A stretch of 48,886 bases of DNA from Chloroflexota bacterium (GTDB lineage Bacteria > Chloroflexota > Limnocylindria > Limnocylindrales > CSP1-4): NCBI GenBank assembly GCA_016781485.1, contig JADDQH010000013.1, forward strand, positions 1 to 48,886. Reading direction: 5' to 3'. The stretch's first letter is position 1. Each line of letters opens with the position of its first letter. The translations under genes and the position numbers were made by a program. The notes below the pieces were generated by a model. It searched no databases, was not told the origin of the DNA, and saw only the letters and a program-made list of their open reading frames with translations. Below are positions 9,572 to 18,903 of this stretch, one piece after another.

Positions 9572-10025
9572 ACTGCTCCTCGACGTTGTCGACGTAACCC
9601 TGGAGCGTCCTTGACATCTCGCTCATCAGCCTGCGCTGCAGCCCGACAGCATCCTCGAGGGCCCGACCTGCGGAGTCGAGCACGTTCCTGTTGTACTCCC
9701 AGCTCCTCAGCATCGCATCCATATAGATGTCGGCGCTCTGTGTCACGATCTGGTTGTACGCGCGAGCCCAGCTGATACTCAGTTCCCCCGCCATCTGGAA
9801 CTGCTGCCAAGCCTGCTGCTGGACGCCGTCGAGTAGCTGCCGCGCGAACGCGCTCGCGGCCTGCGAACCGGCGCCCGCCGCGACATCCTCCGCCATGTTC
9901 TCTGCTCCCCCTGACGCCTGTCGGGCCTCGTCCGCCGCAGCTTCCGTCACGTTTCCCACCGCACCCTGCACCGCTTGAAATCCCTTCCGCGCCTGCTTCC
10001 GTATCACGTTTTCGTCGCTCATCAC
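9546..10025 (-). CDS. Phasin-like granule-associated protein
   Basis: Ala/Gln-rich helical protein (FARQLLDGVQQQAWQQFQMAGELSISWARAYNQIVTQSADIYMDAMLRSWEYNRNVLDSAGRALEDAVGLQRRLM) directly downstream of phaC. Confidence 0.6.
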   Translation of the reverse strand: MMSDENVIRKQARKGFQAVQGAVGNVTEAAADEARQASGGAENMAEDVAAGAGSQAASAFARQLLDGVQQQAWQQFQMAGELSISWARAYNQIVTQSADIYMDAMLRSWEYNRNVLDSAGRALEDAVGLQRRLMSEMSRTLQGYVDNVEEQYGNADARR

Positions 10026-10097
10026 CGTGCTCCTTTCCGTATCTAGTTCATGCCGGGGCGACTCGGCCTGCTTGCGCCGATCCCATCCCGTCGACTC

Positions 10098-11150
10098 CTA
10101 GCGGGATCGTGGTTCGAGCCACGCTTCGACTCCAGGCCACAGGTTCTTCTTGGCGCCAGAGCCGGTCAGGAGACCGACGTGACCGGCGTCCAGAACCATG
10201 AACTCCTTGTCCTGGCTTCTCACCAGGTCCATCACGGTTTCCGACTGCGACAAGGGGACGATGTGGTCCTTCTTCGCCGCGATATTCAGCAATGAGCAGT
10301 CGATGTCGGAAAGATCAACGCGCTGTCCGCGCAGCCTGAACTCTCCCTTGACGAGCTTGTTCTGCTGGTAGAGATCCCGGATCCACTGCCGGAACGCCTC
10401 GCCCGCGAACGGTATGCCGTCGCTGACCCACTTGTTCATGGCCAGCCACGAGTCCATGGATCTGTCCCCCATGAGACGCTCCCACATCGTCACGTGCGTA
10501 CCGATGTAATTCGTGACCGGTCTGAGCATCCGCGCCCCGGTGTTGATGAATTCAGCCGGCACGTTCCCGAACGCTTCCACGATGCGGTCCGGATCGAAGT
10601 GTTCCTCGCGGGTCCAAAGCCCGTAGAGCCCCGAGTTCTCGGGTGTGAAGTCGATCGGCGTCGCCAGCAGAACGAGGTTCCGGATGGGCCTGTCGGGGAA
10701 GATCGCAGCGTACATCGCGCTCATCGTGCCGCCCATGCAGTACCCGAACAGGGTGATCTCGTCAGCGCCCGAGGTCCTTATGACCTTCTTCACCGCTCGG
10801 TCGATGTACTCCAGTACGTAGTCCTCCAACGACAGGTTCCTGTCCTCGTCGCCGGGGACGCCCCAGTCGAGCAGGTAGACGTCGAAACCCTGGCTGACGA
10901 GGTGCTCGACGAAGCTGTTGCCGGGCGTGAGGTCGAGCACGTACGGTCGGTTGACGAGGGCGTAGATGAGCAGGACGGGGACGGGGTACCGCTTCTCCAA
11001 GGTCGGCGCGTAGCGGTAGAGCCTGGCCTTGTTCTTCGTCCACACGACCTGCTTCGGCGTCTGACCGGTCTGGACGCGTGCTCCCTCCAGGATGATGCGC
11101 ATGCCCGTGACGTACTTCTCGTAGTCACGTTGCCGCGTCTCCGATCGCAT
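10098..11150 (-). CDS. phaC: Class III poly(R)-hydroxyalkanoate synthase subunit PhaC
   Basis: GYCMGGTMSAMYAAIFPD lipase-like box with Cys nucleophile, LVYALVNRPYVLDL-type region, YLLDWGVPGDEDRNLSLEDYV, DAGHVGLLTG. Confidence 0.93.
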   Translation of the reverse strand: MRSETRQRDYEKYVTGMRIILEGARVQTGQTPKQVVWTKNKARLYRYAPTLEKRYPVPVLLIYALVNRPYVLDLTPGNSFVEHLVSQGFDVYLLDWGVPGDEDRNLSLEDYVLEYIDRAVKKVIRTSGADEITLFGYCMGGTMSAMYAAIFPDRPIRNLVLLATPIDFTPENSGLYGLWTREEHFDPDRIVEAFGNVPAEFINTGARMLRPVTNYIGTHVTMWERLMGDRSMDSWLAMNKWVSDGIPFAGEAFRQWIRDLYQQNKLVKGEFRLRGQRVDLSDIDCSLLNIAAKKDHIVPLSQSETVMDLVRSQDKEFMVLDAGHVGLLTGSGAKKNLWPGVEAWLEPRSR

Positions 11151-11176
11151 AGCGGCCGGTCCTTCTCCTGGCCCGA

Positions 11177-12079
11177 TCAGGCGTCCTCCGTCCTTTCCCC
11201 GATCGCGGCCGGAGTGGTTGCATCCTCGCCCCGATGGTCTTGCTGCTGCTCTACGACCCGAAGCAGTCTGTCCAGCTTCTCCTCTACCCGATCCAAGCGC
11301 TCGCCCACGCCACGACCGGCCTCAGCCGCGTCGACACCGGAACTGCGCGACTCGAAGTCCTCGAGCGCTTCCTCGATCCGGTCGACCTTGCTCTCCACGC
11401 TTACCACGAGCTCCGCCACACGGGTGATGTCGGAGCGAGTCGGAAGCTGCAGTGTTCTGTAGTACTGCTCGCTGGCGCGACTGAAGGTCTTGTGGAAACT
11501 CGTGTAGGCGTCCAGGGATCTGCTCATGGATCCGACGAACGCCTCGCTGCCGATGAAGTCGGCGGCGATCTTCGACGACGCCTCACTCGTCGCGTTGTAC
11601 CACTCGCGGAAGATCGCCAGCGGGTTCGTCGCGGACGCATCTCCCGCCGCCATCCTGGCCCGGAGGTCCTCCATGATCTCGACCCACTGTCGCGTCAGCC
11701 CGCCCGGGTCGGAGCCTGATCGCATCGCGTTCTGGTAGACGTCGCGCATGCTCTCGATCCACCGCCGATACAGCGCAGCGGGGTGGGCCGGGTCCATCGG
11801 GCGGGGTTGCGTCCACCGCCAGGTGTGCTCCACGGCTTCCAGCCACTGCTCGTAAAAGCGGAATGGGTCCCCTGCGCTCTTCGCCGCGCTCCGGGCGTCG
11901 GCATCGCTCTCCGAGTCGACATCCCTCGGCGTGGCTGCATCCCCCGGCGCGGCGCCATCCCGCTGCCTCGCGTCATCGCTCTCGGCGGGACTCCGCCACA
12001 TCTTGAGAGCCGTCTCGTACCACTGGGTCCAGAGATCCATCGGACCCGCGATCTGTCGCGGATCCGCTTCATCCGGCAT
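11177..12079 (-). CDS. phaE: Class III PHA synthase subunit PhaE
   Basis: MDLWTQWYETALKMWRSP ... coiled C-terminus RVAELVVSVESKVDRIEEALEDF; adjacent to phaC; start at MPDEADPRQ (12079) preceded by GGAAGGAGGATCCGAG. Confidence 0.8.
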   Translation of the reverse strand: MPDEADPRQIAGPMDLWTQWYETALKMWRSPAESDDARQRDGAAPGDAATPRDVDSESDADARSAAKSAGDPFRFYEQWLEAVEHTWRWTQPRPMDPAHPAALYRRWIESMRDVYQNAMRSGSDPGGLTRQWVEIMEDLRARMAAGDASATNPLAIFREWYNATSEASSKIAADFIGSEAFVGSMSRSLDAYTSFHKTFSRASEQYYRTLQLPTRSDITRVAELVVSVESKVDRIEEALEDFESRSSGVDAAEAGRGVGERLDRVEEKLDRLLRVVEQQQDHRGEDATTPAAIGERTEDA

Positions 12080-12285
12080 CTCGGATCCTCCTTCCGCGCG
12101 TCGCGCGCTGTCGCGACCGCCTCGGTGTGATCTCGCTGAGAGCACCGATGCCCGCGGGCTCGAGGACAGGAGGCGCGCCATCTCGAACTTCACTCGCGCC
12201 AGTCAGGCGTGAACCGAGGCAGCGTGCTGGACGCGGGGTAGGGAGCTCGTGTGACGCCATCACTGCAAGCCGGTTAGACGGGCGG

Positions 12286-12774
12286 CTAGGCGATCAGGTG
12301 GGGGCCGCCGCCGGACCGGAAGAGGCCGTACAGCGCAGCGGTCAGGAGCCCGAACGTCACGTGACCGACGAAGGACGTCGCGACGTCGAGCTTCCCGTAG
12401 TTCTTGTAGGCGAAACCCTGTCGGCCCACGGCATTCGTCTGCGGGTCGACCGACGGGAGGAGCGCTACGATCGGTCCCGCCAGCGTGTAGTGGACGAGCG
12501 CCCCGACGAGTCCCCAGATCAACAGGTTCCCATTGACCCCCAGAAGGTCGAAGCCCAGGGCGTAGATCACCGCGATCGCGGCGGCGAGCAGCTCGTGGAA
12601 GATCAGCCCGACGACGTACCCAGCACCACCGGTCAGCCCGAGCATCCGTCCCCAGGTCCGGAAGATGTTCTGCTTCACCGGTAGCCCGAGCGCCTTCTGA
12701 AGATAAACGGGTCCCTCCATGACGGCGCCCGCAAGCAAGCCGGCGAGGATGGCAGGGACCAACTGGAGATCCAT
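12286..12774 (-). CDS. Conserved integral membrane protein of unknown function
   Basis: MDLQLVPAILAGLLAGAVMEGPVYLQKALG with several hydrophobic segments; SD GGAGGAACG before ATG 12774. Confidence 0.65.
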   Translation of the reverse strand: MDLQLVPAILAGLLAGAVMEGPVYLQKALGLPVKQNIFRTWGRMLGLTGGAGYVVGLIFHELLAAAIAVIYALGFDLLGVNGNLLIWGLVGALVHYTLAGPIVALLPSVDPQTNAVGRQGFAYKNYGKLDVATSFVGHVTFGLLTAALYGLFRSGGGPHLIA

Positions 12775-13255
12775 CGTTCCTCCTATCCGTAGCTGAGCCT
12801 CGCGTCTGTGCCCCCCCAGCGACACCCGGGGGGAGACGCTGCCCACTGTGTGTACCTGAAGCCTCAGCCGTTACACACCGCCGTGGACGGCAGGACGACG
12901 AGCTTCTGACGTGCTCGGTGCACCACGTCCCTCGTGCTGCTTTGCTCTTCTGTGCAGAACGCAGAACGGATCGGATGAGCACGCGTTCGTATCAAGTTTT
13001 TCGCCGCGACGGCGTCGACATCCACGGCGCCACCTGATGCCATGTGCCAGGGGTCCCGGCACCCGATGTGGACGCGAACCGAGCGCCTCCGGGTCAGTCT
13101 GCACGCCAAAAGTGACGTCCGGAGAAACGAGTCATGAACATTCCCGAAACCGTCCGCGGTCAGCGGCAGTGCGAGGCTACTGTCGTTGGCCGTGATGGAG
13201 ATGGCGACGGAGGAACCGCGGCGCGAAACCGCCTTCGTGGTCCTATCCTTCGTCC

Positions 13256-14005
13256 ATGACTCGACCGTCAACGTCGGATCGGGCGAATGTCTACCCCGAC
13301 CGCGCGAGTCGGTACCCGCAGGAGGATCATGCTCGACGTGTCCTGGTCGTGGACGATGAGCCGACCGTGCGCGAGGTCGTCGCGCGGTACCTCGAGCGCG
13401 ACGGATTCCGCGTCGACCAGGCCGCGGATGGACCGAGCGCGACCGCGTCCCTCGCTCATCGACCAGACCTCGTCGTGCTGGACATCATGCTTCCGGCCGG
13501 CGACGGTCTGAGCCTCCTCCGGAACCTCCGCCGGACGAGCGACGTCCCCGTCATCCTCCTGACGTCCCGGTCGGAGGAAGCCGACCGCGTCGTCGGGCTC
13601 GAGCTCGGGGCCGACGATTACGTCGTGAAGCCATTCTCGCCGCGCGAGCTCGCCGCCCGCGTTCGCTCAGTGCTCAGGCGCACGCGGTACCCTGCCGCAG
13701 TCGACCGGCTCGAGTTCGAGGGGCTGGTCATTGATCCCTCCTCGCGCGAGGTCCACGTCGCCGGGCACCTGGTGGAGATGAGGCCGAAGGAGTTCGATCT
13801 CCTCGCGTTCCTGGCGGCGTCCCCGCGCCAGGTGTTCTCTCGCGGCCAGCTCCTGGAGCAGGTGTGGCACTCTCCGACCGAGTTCCAGGACCTTTCGACG
13901 GTCACGGTCCACATTCGCCGGATCCGACAGAAGATCGAAAGCGACCCACTCCATCCGAGGTGGATCACCACGGTGTGGGGGATCGGCTACCGCTTCGAGC
14001 CCTGA
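13256..14005 (+). CDS. OmpR/PhoB-family response regulator
   Basis: RVLVVDDEPTVREVVARYL, VVLDIMLPAGDGL, KPFSPRELAARV, winged-helix LRPKEFDLL-like and VTVHIRRIRQKIE. Confidence 0.95.
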   Translation: MTRPSTSDRANVYPDRASRYPQEDHARRVLVVDDEPTVREVVARYLERDGFRVDQAADGPSATASLAHRPDLVVLDIMLPAGDGLSLLRNLRRTSDVPVILLTSRSEEADRVVGLELGADDYVVKPFSPRELAARVRSVLRRTRYPAAVDRLEFEGLVIDPSSREVHVAGHLVEMRPKEFDLLAFLAASPRQVFSRGQLLEQVWHSPTEFQDLSTVTVHIRRIRQKIESDPLHPRWITTVWGIGYRFEP

Positions 14006-15249
14006 TGCACGCTCCACACGTCCTCCGAAGACTCGCCTGGATCGGCGCTCCCTTCGCGATCGCGTTCGCGGCTCTCGTCGTGTTCGAGGTCGTCGTCGGT
14101 CCCTCTCCCCCGGAGCGAGCCGCCGTTCTCGCCGCCTTTCTGGCGGTTTCAGCGGGAGTGGCTATCGGCGGCCGGTTGCTGCCGCGCCGGACAGCCGGCC
14201 TCGACTCGCTGATGCGGATCGTGCTGCTCGTGGCCGTCGCGGCGATGGCAACGACGGCCGTGGCAGTCGCGGTGTGGGGCGCGTTCTTCATCCGTTCCGC
14301 AGCGGAACTCTCGGCGCTGTTGGTGGTGCTCGGCTTCGGCATGGGTCTCGGCCTCGTCCTGGAAGCCACCGTCGCCCGATCGCTTGCCGCGGATGTCCAG
14401 CGGCTGCGGGGGGCCGCGGCGCGGATCGCAGCGGGTGATCTTTCCGCGCGTACCGATCTGGACCGGCTCGACGAGGTCGGACAGGCAGGCCGCGCGATCG
14501 ACGCGATGGCCAGCCGTCTGAAGCAGATGGAGGAGGACCGGGAACGGGCGGACCAGGCGAGAGAGACGTTCCTGGCCGCAGTCGGTCATGACCTCCGGAC
14601 GCCGCTCGCAGCCCTCGGCGCCGCGGTGGAGGCGCTCGAGGACGGGCTCGCGTCCGACCCGGCGCGTTACTTCGCGGCCATGCATCACAACCTGGCCGCA
14701 CTCCGTAGCCTCGTGGACGATCTGTTCATCCTCGCCCGGATCGAAGCGGGAAGTCTCGAGTTCGCACGTGCCCCCGTCGACCTCGCTGAGGTCGCCGACG
14801 AGGCGGTCGAGGCCCTGACGCCGACGGCACGCCAGCGAAACGTCACCCTGCGGCTGAAGGCGGCCGGCCAGGTGGTCGTCCTCGCCGGTTCAGCCGAGCT
14901 GTCGCGAGCGATCCGAAACCTGCTGGACAACGCGATTCGGCACGCGCCTCCTGGCACTGACGTCCTGGTCGAAGTGGCGGACGGCGACAGAGCCGTGGTT
15001 CGCGTCATGGATCAAGGTGACGGGCTCCCGGAGGACCTGCGGGCGCGGCTGATCGACGGCTACGAGCGGCTGGACGCCATCCAGACGCATACGACAGGGG
15101 GGACGGGACTCGGCCTCGTCATCACGAAGGGGATCGCGGAGGCTCACGGCGGTGGGATCGGGGTGGAGGCCGGACCTGGTGGTCGGGTCGGGTTCTGGAT
15201 CCCCCGCCGAGCGTGGGGGGGTCGCGTCACCCGCTCGAACGAAGCCTGA
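14005..15249 (+). CDS. Sensor histidine kinase
   Basis: Start ATG overlaps the RR stop (TGATG). HAMP region, AVGHDLRTPLAAL H-box, NLLDNAIRHAPPGT N-box, GTGLGLVI G-box. The ORF track start (13864) is too far upstream. Confidence 0.93.
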   Translation: MHAPHVLRRLAWIGAPFAIAFAALVVFEVVVGPSPPERAAVLAAFLAVSAGVAIGGRLLPRRTAGLDSLMRIVLLVAVAAMATTAVAVAVWGAFFIRSAAELSALLVVLGFGMGLGLVLEATVARSLAADVQRLRGAAARIAAGDLSARTDLDRLDEVGQAGRAIDAMASRLKQMEEDRERADQARETFLAAVGHDLRTPLAALGAAVEALEDGLASDPARYFAAMHHNLAALRSLVDDLFILARIEAGSLEFARAPVDLAEVADEAVEALTPTARQRNVTLRLKAAGQVVVLAGSAELSRAIRNLLDNAIRHAPPGTDVLVEVADGDRAVVRVMDQGDGLPEDLRARLIDGYERLDAIQTHTTGGTGLGLVITKGIAEAHGGGIGVEAGPGGRVGFWIPRRAWGGRVTRSNEA

Positions 15250-15376
15250 GGGCACGTTCCCTACCACGTCAGCGGTTCGTGATCCCTTCGTTGGACGTCG
15301 GGCTCCGGCCGAGGACCCAGCCGCTTGTGCGCAATGGCGCCCCGTGGACGGCTCCGGCCGCCTCGTCCTCGGAGCC

Positions 15377-16168
15377 TCAGCCTCGGGCGGAGCGGATCAG
15401 CGCGGCGCGGTGACGGGCGATCCAGGCATCGTCGGCCGCGGCTCGATCGTCGCCGCCGACATCCGCCCAGGCGCGGATCCACGACTCGTTCCCGCCGGTA
15501 ATCTCGGCCCGGATATTGGCCACTGACTGGGCGCGTTCCTCGATGAGGACGTCGACCAGCTCCTCCGCGCGCTCCGGCTCCAGCCCGTAGGCGCGGGCGA
15601 GCATCCCGAACCGCGCGATCCCGTCGAGGTCCACCGGGTGCTGGTCGCGTCGATCGGGGTCGCCCAGCGGGCCCCAGACCTCCGCCGCGATCGCGACGTC
15701 CCACAGCGGGCGGCCGGGGGCAGCCATCGCGAAGTCGATCAACGCCACGACGCGTCCGTCGCGGAAGACCACGTTCTCCGGGTACAGGTCGTTGTGACAG
15801 ATCACCGGCCCGCGCCGAGGGTCCGCCCATTGCGGCGACCAGTCCGCGCTGGTGGCGCGGAACGTCGCCGTCGCCTCGTGGAGCCGCCGGACCAGCCCGC
15901 CCAGGTCGGCCAATGCGCGATCCGTCATCGCCCACGCCGGGTACGGCGACAGCGGCACCTCCCCGTCGATCCACGTCAGGATCTCCCGACCCTGCTCGTC
16001 GGTCCCGAGGTAGCGGGGCGCACCGTCGAACCCGACGGACTGTAGATGGAGCAGCAGCTCGCGGACGGCCGCGCGCGACGATCCGGCGCTGCGGCGGACC
16101 GTGTCGCCGACGCGGACGGGCGCATACCGGGGATCCATGCTTCCGACCAGCGCCTGCTCGTGTGTCAT
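15377..16168 (-). CDS. Aminoglycoside phosphotransferase (APH) family protein
   Basis: VICHNDLYPENVVFRDGRVVALIDFAMAAPGRPLWDVA (Brenner and DFG-like motifs); start MTHEQALV at 16168. Confidence 0.85.
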   Translation of the reverse strand: MTHEQALVGSMDPRYAPVRVGDTVRRSAGSSRAAVRELLLHLQSVGFDGAPRYLGTDEQGREILTWIDGEVPLSPYPAWAMTDRALADLGGLVRRLHEATATFRATSADWSPQWADPRRGPVICHNDLYPENVVFRDGRVVALIDFAMAAPGRPLWDVAIAAEVWGPLGDPDRRDQHPVDLDGIARFGMLARAYGLEPERAEELVDVLIEERAQSVANIRAEITGGNESWIRAWADVGGDDRAAADDAWIARHRAALIRSARG

Positions 16169-16244
16169 CGCGGCATAGTGACGCAACCGGGACTGGCGAC
16201 GACCCGTTCTTCGCTGACGCAGACGGCGATGGGCTGCCTGGGGT

Positions 16245-16266
16245 GTGGCGCCCCCGGACGGACTCG
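16245..16266 (+). repeat. 22-bp direct repeat, copy 1: tRNA-Arg 3'-end remnant
   Basis: gtggcgcccccggacggactcg, identical to 17521-17542 at the 3' end of the intact tRNA-Arg(CCU). Confidence 0.85.
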
Positions 16267-16429
16267 GGGGAACGACCCCGACGCGACACGCTCGGCTGGT
16301 ACGCGGCCTAGAATGGCGACTCACGGCGCAGCAGCCGTCGAACGGACTGACGCCGTCGCCCTGCGGCGCGCGGTGACGCGAACCGTGGGGACGCTCGCCG
16401 GGATCGTTTGACGAAAGTCGGAGGTCTCG

Positions 16430-17242
16430 ATGGACGAGCCGTATCTGGCGGGACCGGACACCTACGCGCTCCCCAGCCACGTTCCCGTTCCGGGCGTCGG
16501 CAACCTCCTGGTCAACGCGTTCGTGCTGCGATCCGAGGAGCCCGTGCTGATCGATACCGGTCTCGGCACGGACTCCCCGGAGTTCCTCGACGCCGTCGAC
16601 TCCATCGTGCCGCTGTCGCAGTTGAAGTGGATCTGGCTGACCCACGACGACGCGGATCACACCGGGAGCATCCAGAAGGTCCTGGAGCGGGCGCCGCAGG
16701 CGAAGCTCGCAACGCACGGCATGGCCGCGCTGCGGATGGCGTCGTGGTTCCCCCTGCCGCTGGACCGCGTCCACGCACTCCAGTTCGACGACTCCCTGCA
16801 CGTCGGCGACCGGACGCTACGCGCGCTTCGGCCGCCCACGTTCGACAACCCGATGTCCATCGGACTCTTCGACGAGGCGAAGGGGACGCTGTTCTCCGTC
16901 GATTCGTTCGGGGCGCTCCTCCCCGAGGTCACGCAGAACGCATTCGACATCCCGATGGAGGACCTGACCCAGGGCATGGTCGCGTGGGGCACGTTCGACG
17001 CGCCGTGGATGCACGTGGTGGACCTGGACCGGTTTGAGGCGGTGCTCGATGGGGTCCGGCGGCTCGATCCCGCGCGCGTGCTGTCGTCGCACCTGCCGGC
17101 GGCCGAGGGGAACCTGAAGCACTTCCTGGAGGTCCTGCGCTCGCTGCGCGACGCCGACCCCGCGGTCCCGCCGAATCACGAGGCCTTCGCGCAGCTCGCG
17201 GCGCTCATCCAGAACGCGTCGGAGGCCCCGGCCGCGACGTAA
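16430..17242 (+). CDS. MBL-fold metallo-hydrolase
   Basis: LTHDDADHTGSIQKVL (HxDDxDH-like metal motif), PVLIDTGLGTDSPEF, LSSHLPAAEG. Confidence 0.85.
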   Translation: MDEPYLAGPDTYALPSHVPVPGVGNLLVNAFVLRSEEPVLIDTGLGTDSPEFLDAVDSIVPLSQLKWIWLTHDDADHTGSIQKVLERAPQAKLATHGMAALRMASWFPLPLDRVHALQFDDSLHVGDRTLRALRPPTFDNPMSIGLFDEAKGTLFSVDSFGALLPEVTQNAFDIPMEDLTQGMVAWGTFDAPWMHVVDLDRFEAVLDGVRRLDPARVLSSHLPAAEGNLKHFLEVLRSLRDADPAVPPNHEAFAQLAALIQNASEAPAAT

Positions 17243-17521
17243 CCCGCCTGCAGACGCAGCTCGGTCGTACGAGAGCGCGACTTCTCCGGAGAAGCTGCAG
17301 GAACTCGCCGCGATGCTCCAGGAGGCCCGCGCGGCACGTACATCCGCTCGCCGGGAGTGTGTCGAGCGCCGGTTCATCCCGAAGCTGCAGGAGCTGGTCG
17401 GGATGCTGGTGGAGCGTGTGGAGACGAGCGACCAGCGGGTGCGGCGGGTCATCTGGACGCCTCCCGCTCGTCCGTTCTCGCGGAAGCCGCGGCTGTCGCG
17501 GACGGGGAGGGTGCGCTGGCG

Positions 17522-17597
17522 TGGCGCCCCCGGACGGACTCGAACCGCCGACGCAGGCCTTAGGACGGCCTCGCTCTGTCCACTGAGCTACGGGGGC
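17522..17597 (-). tRNA. tRNA-Arg(CCU), CCA encoded
   Basis: GCCCCCG-UA-GCUCAGUGGACAGAGC-G-AGGCC-GUCCUAA-GGCCU-GCGUC-GGCGGUUCGAGUCCGUC-CGGGGGC-G-CCA folds as a cloverleaf; loop GU-CCU-AA. Confidence 0.95.
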
Positions 17598-17748
17598 GCG
17601 GACGTCGATTCTAGCGGGCGGCGTTGGACCGCCCGTCGGGGTGCTACCGAGGGCCCGACGGGAAGCGGCGACGGAGTCCCGTGCGATCACTCCCTCCCGG
17701 AACCCTCCGAGGGCCCGTGACGTCCTCGCATCTACAATCGAGCGATCC

Positions 17749-18045
17749 ATGACCTCCCCCTTCCCGGCCCCGACGCTCGTGCTCTACGTTCGCGAAGGCT
17801 GCCACCTGTGCGAAGACGGGCGCGCCGCGGTGCAGGGTGTGCTCGAGCACCGGGCTGAGAGCGGACTGACGGTCCCCGCGGTGCGAGAGGTGGACATCGC
17901 CGCGGATCCCGTCCTGGAGGCAAGGTACGGGACGACGATCCCCGTCCTCGCCCTCGGCGGAGAGGAGCTGCCGCTGGCGACGGGCGCCCGGTCGATCCGC
18001 GGCTTCCTGTCGCGGGTCCTCGACCTGCACCGCGCCACCGCCTGA
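17749..18045 (+). CDS. Glutaredoxin-like protein
   Basis: TLVLYVREGCHLCEDGRAAV (CxxC) and TTIPVLALGGEEL (cis-Pro). Confidence 0.85.
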   Translation: MTSPFPAPTLVLYVREGCHLCEDGRAAVQGVLEHRAESGLTVPAVREVDIAADPVLEARYGTTIPVLALGGEELPLATGARSIRGFLSRVLDLHRATA

Positions 18046-18051
18046 CCCGCC

Positions 18052-18894
18052 GTGGACCTGACCCTCGCCGCGGCGTTCCTCGCCGGCCTGCTGAGCTTCC
18101 TCTCGCCCTGCGTTCTGCCGGTCGTCCCCGCGTACCTCGGGCAGCTTGGCGCGATCTCGGTCGCCGGTCGAGTCGCTGCGTCGCCGACCGTGGCGCCCCC
18201 TGCCGTTCCTCCGGGCACCCTCGTCCCGGCGACAGCGACAGGTGTGAGCGGCACCTCGTCCGGTGCCGCAGCGAGCATCGGATCGTGGTCGGCCCGCCGA
18301 CGCTGGCGGGTCCTTCCGCACGCGCTCGCGTTCGTGCTCGGGTTCACGGCGATCTTCACGCTGCTCGGGCTGACCGCGTACGTCGCCGCCGGGCCGATCC
18401 GCGAGTACCTGCCAGAGCTTCGTGTCGTCGGCGGAGTCATCCTCATCGTCCTCGGGCTGAACCTCGCCGGTGTCCTCCGCCTATCCGTCCTCGCCAAAAG
18501 CTGGCGGCCGTTCGACCGCTTCGGCAGCCGCCGGCGAGCTCCCCTTGCTTCACAGACGCCCGTCGGAGCGTTCGCTCTCGGCTCCGTGTTCGCGCTCGGG
18601 TGGACGCCGTGCGTCGGTCCCACACTCGGTGCCATCCTGGGACTCTCCGCCCTCGGCGCGAGTCCCCAGGCGATGCTGCTGTTCGTCGCCTACTCGCTGG
18701 GGCTCGGCATCCCGTTCATCGCACTCGCGCTCGCGCTCGATCGCGCGCCACTCATCACGCGCCCGCTCCTGCGTCACGGCCGACTCATCGAGATCCTCGG
18801 CGGAGGTCTCGTCGTGCTCATCGGGCTCGCGATCATCTTCGACTGGCTCGGCTTCCTCGCGCGCCAGTTCCAGTTCCTGTCACCACAGGTCTGA
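18052..18894 (+). CDS. ccdA: Cytochrome c biogenesis protein CcdA
   Basis: AGLLSFLSPCVLPVVPAYLGQL and FALGWTPCVGPTLGAIL; multi-TM. Confidence 0.92.
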   Translation: MDLTLAAAFLAGLLSFLSPCVLPVVPAYLGQLGAISVAGRVAASPTVAPPAVPPGTLVPATATGVSGTSSGAAASIGSWSARRRWRVLPHALAFVLGFTAIFTLLGLTAYVAAGPIREYLPELRVVGGVILIVLGLNLAGVLRLSVLAKSWRPFDRFGSRRRAPLASQTPVGAFALGSVFALGWTPCVGPTLGAILGLSALGASPQAMLLFVAYSLGLGIPFIALALALDRAPLITRPLLRHGRLIEILGGGLVVLIGLAIIFDWLGFLARQFQFLSPQV

Positions 18895-18903
18895 AGCGGG
18901 AGC

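Noticed and set aside
12864-13271. 135-aa minus-strand ORF upstream of the response regulator
   Set aside because: No domain signal and implausible composition; more likely the intergenic promoter region of the two-component operon.
15377-16801. 474-aa version of the phosphotransferase ORF
   Set aside because: Residues before MTHEQALVGS are antisense of the MBL gene and lack family similarity; start placed at 16168.
17313-17720. 135-aa ORF containing WRGAPGRTRTADAGLRTASLCPLSYGG
   Set aside because: This is the classic spurious translation through an antisense tRNA (here tRNA-Arg), not a protein.
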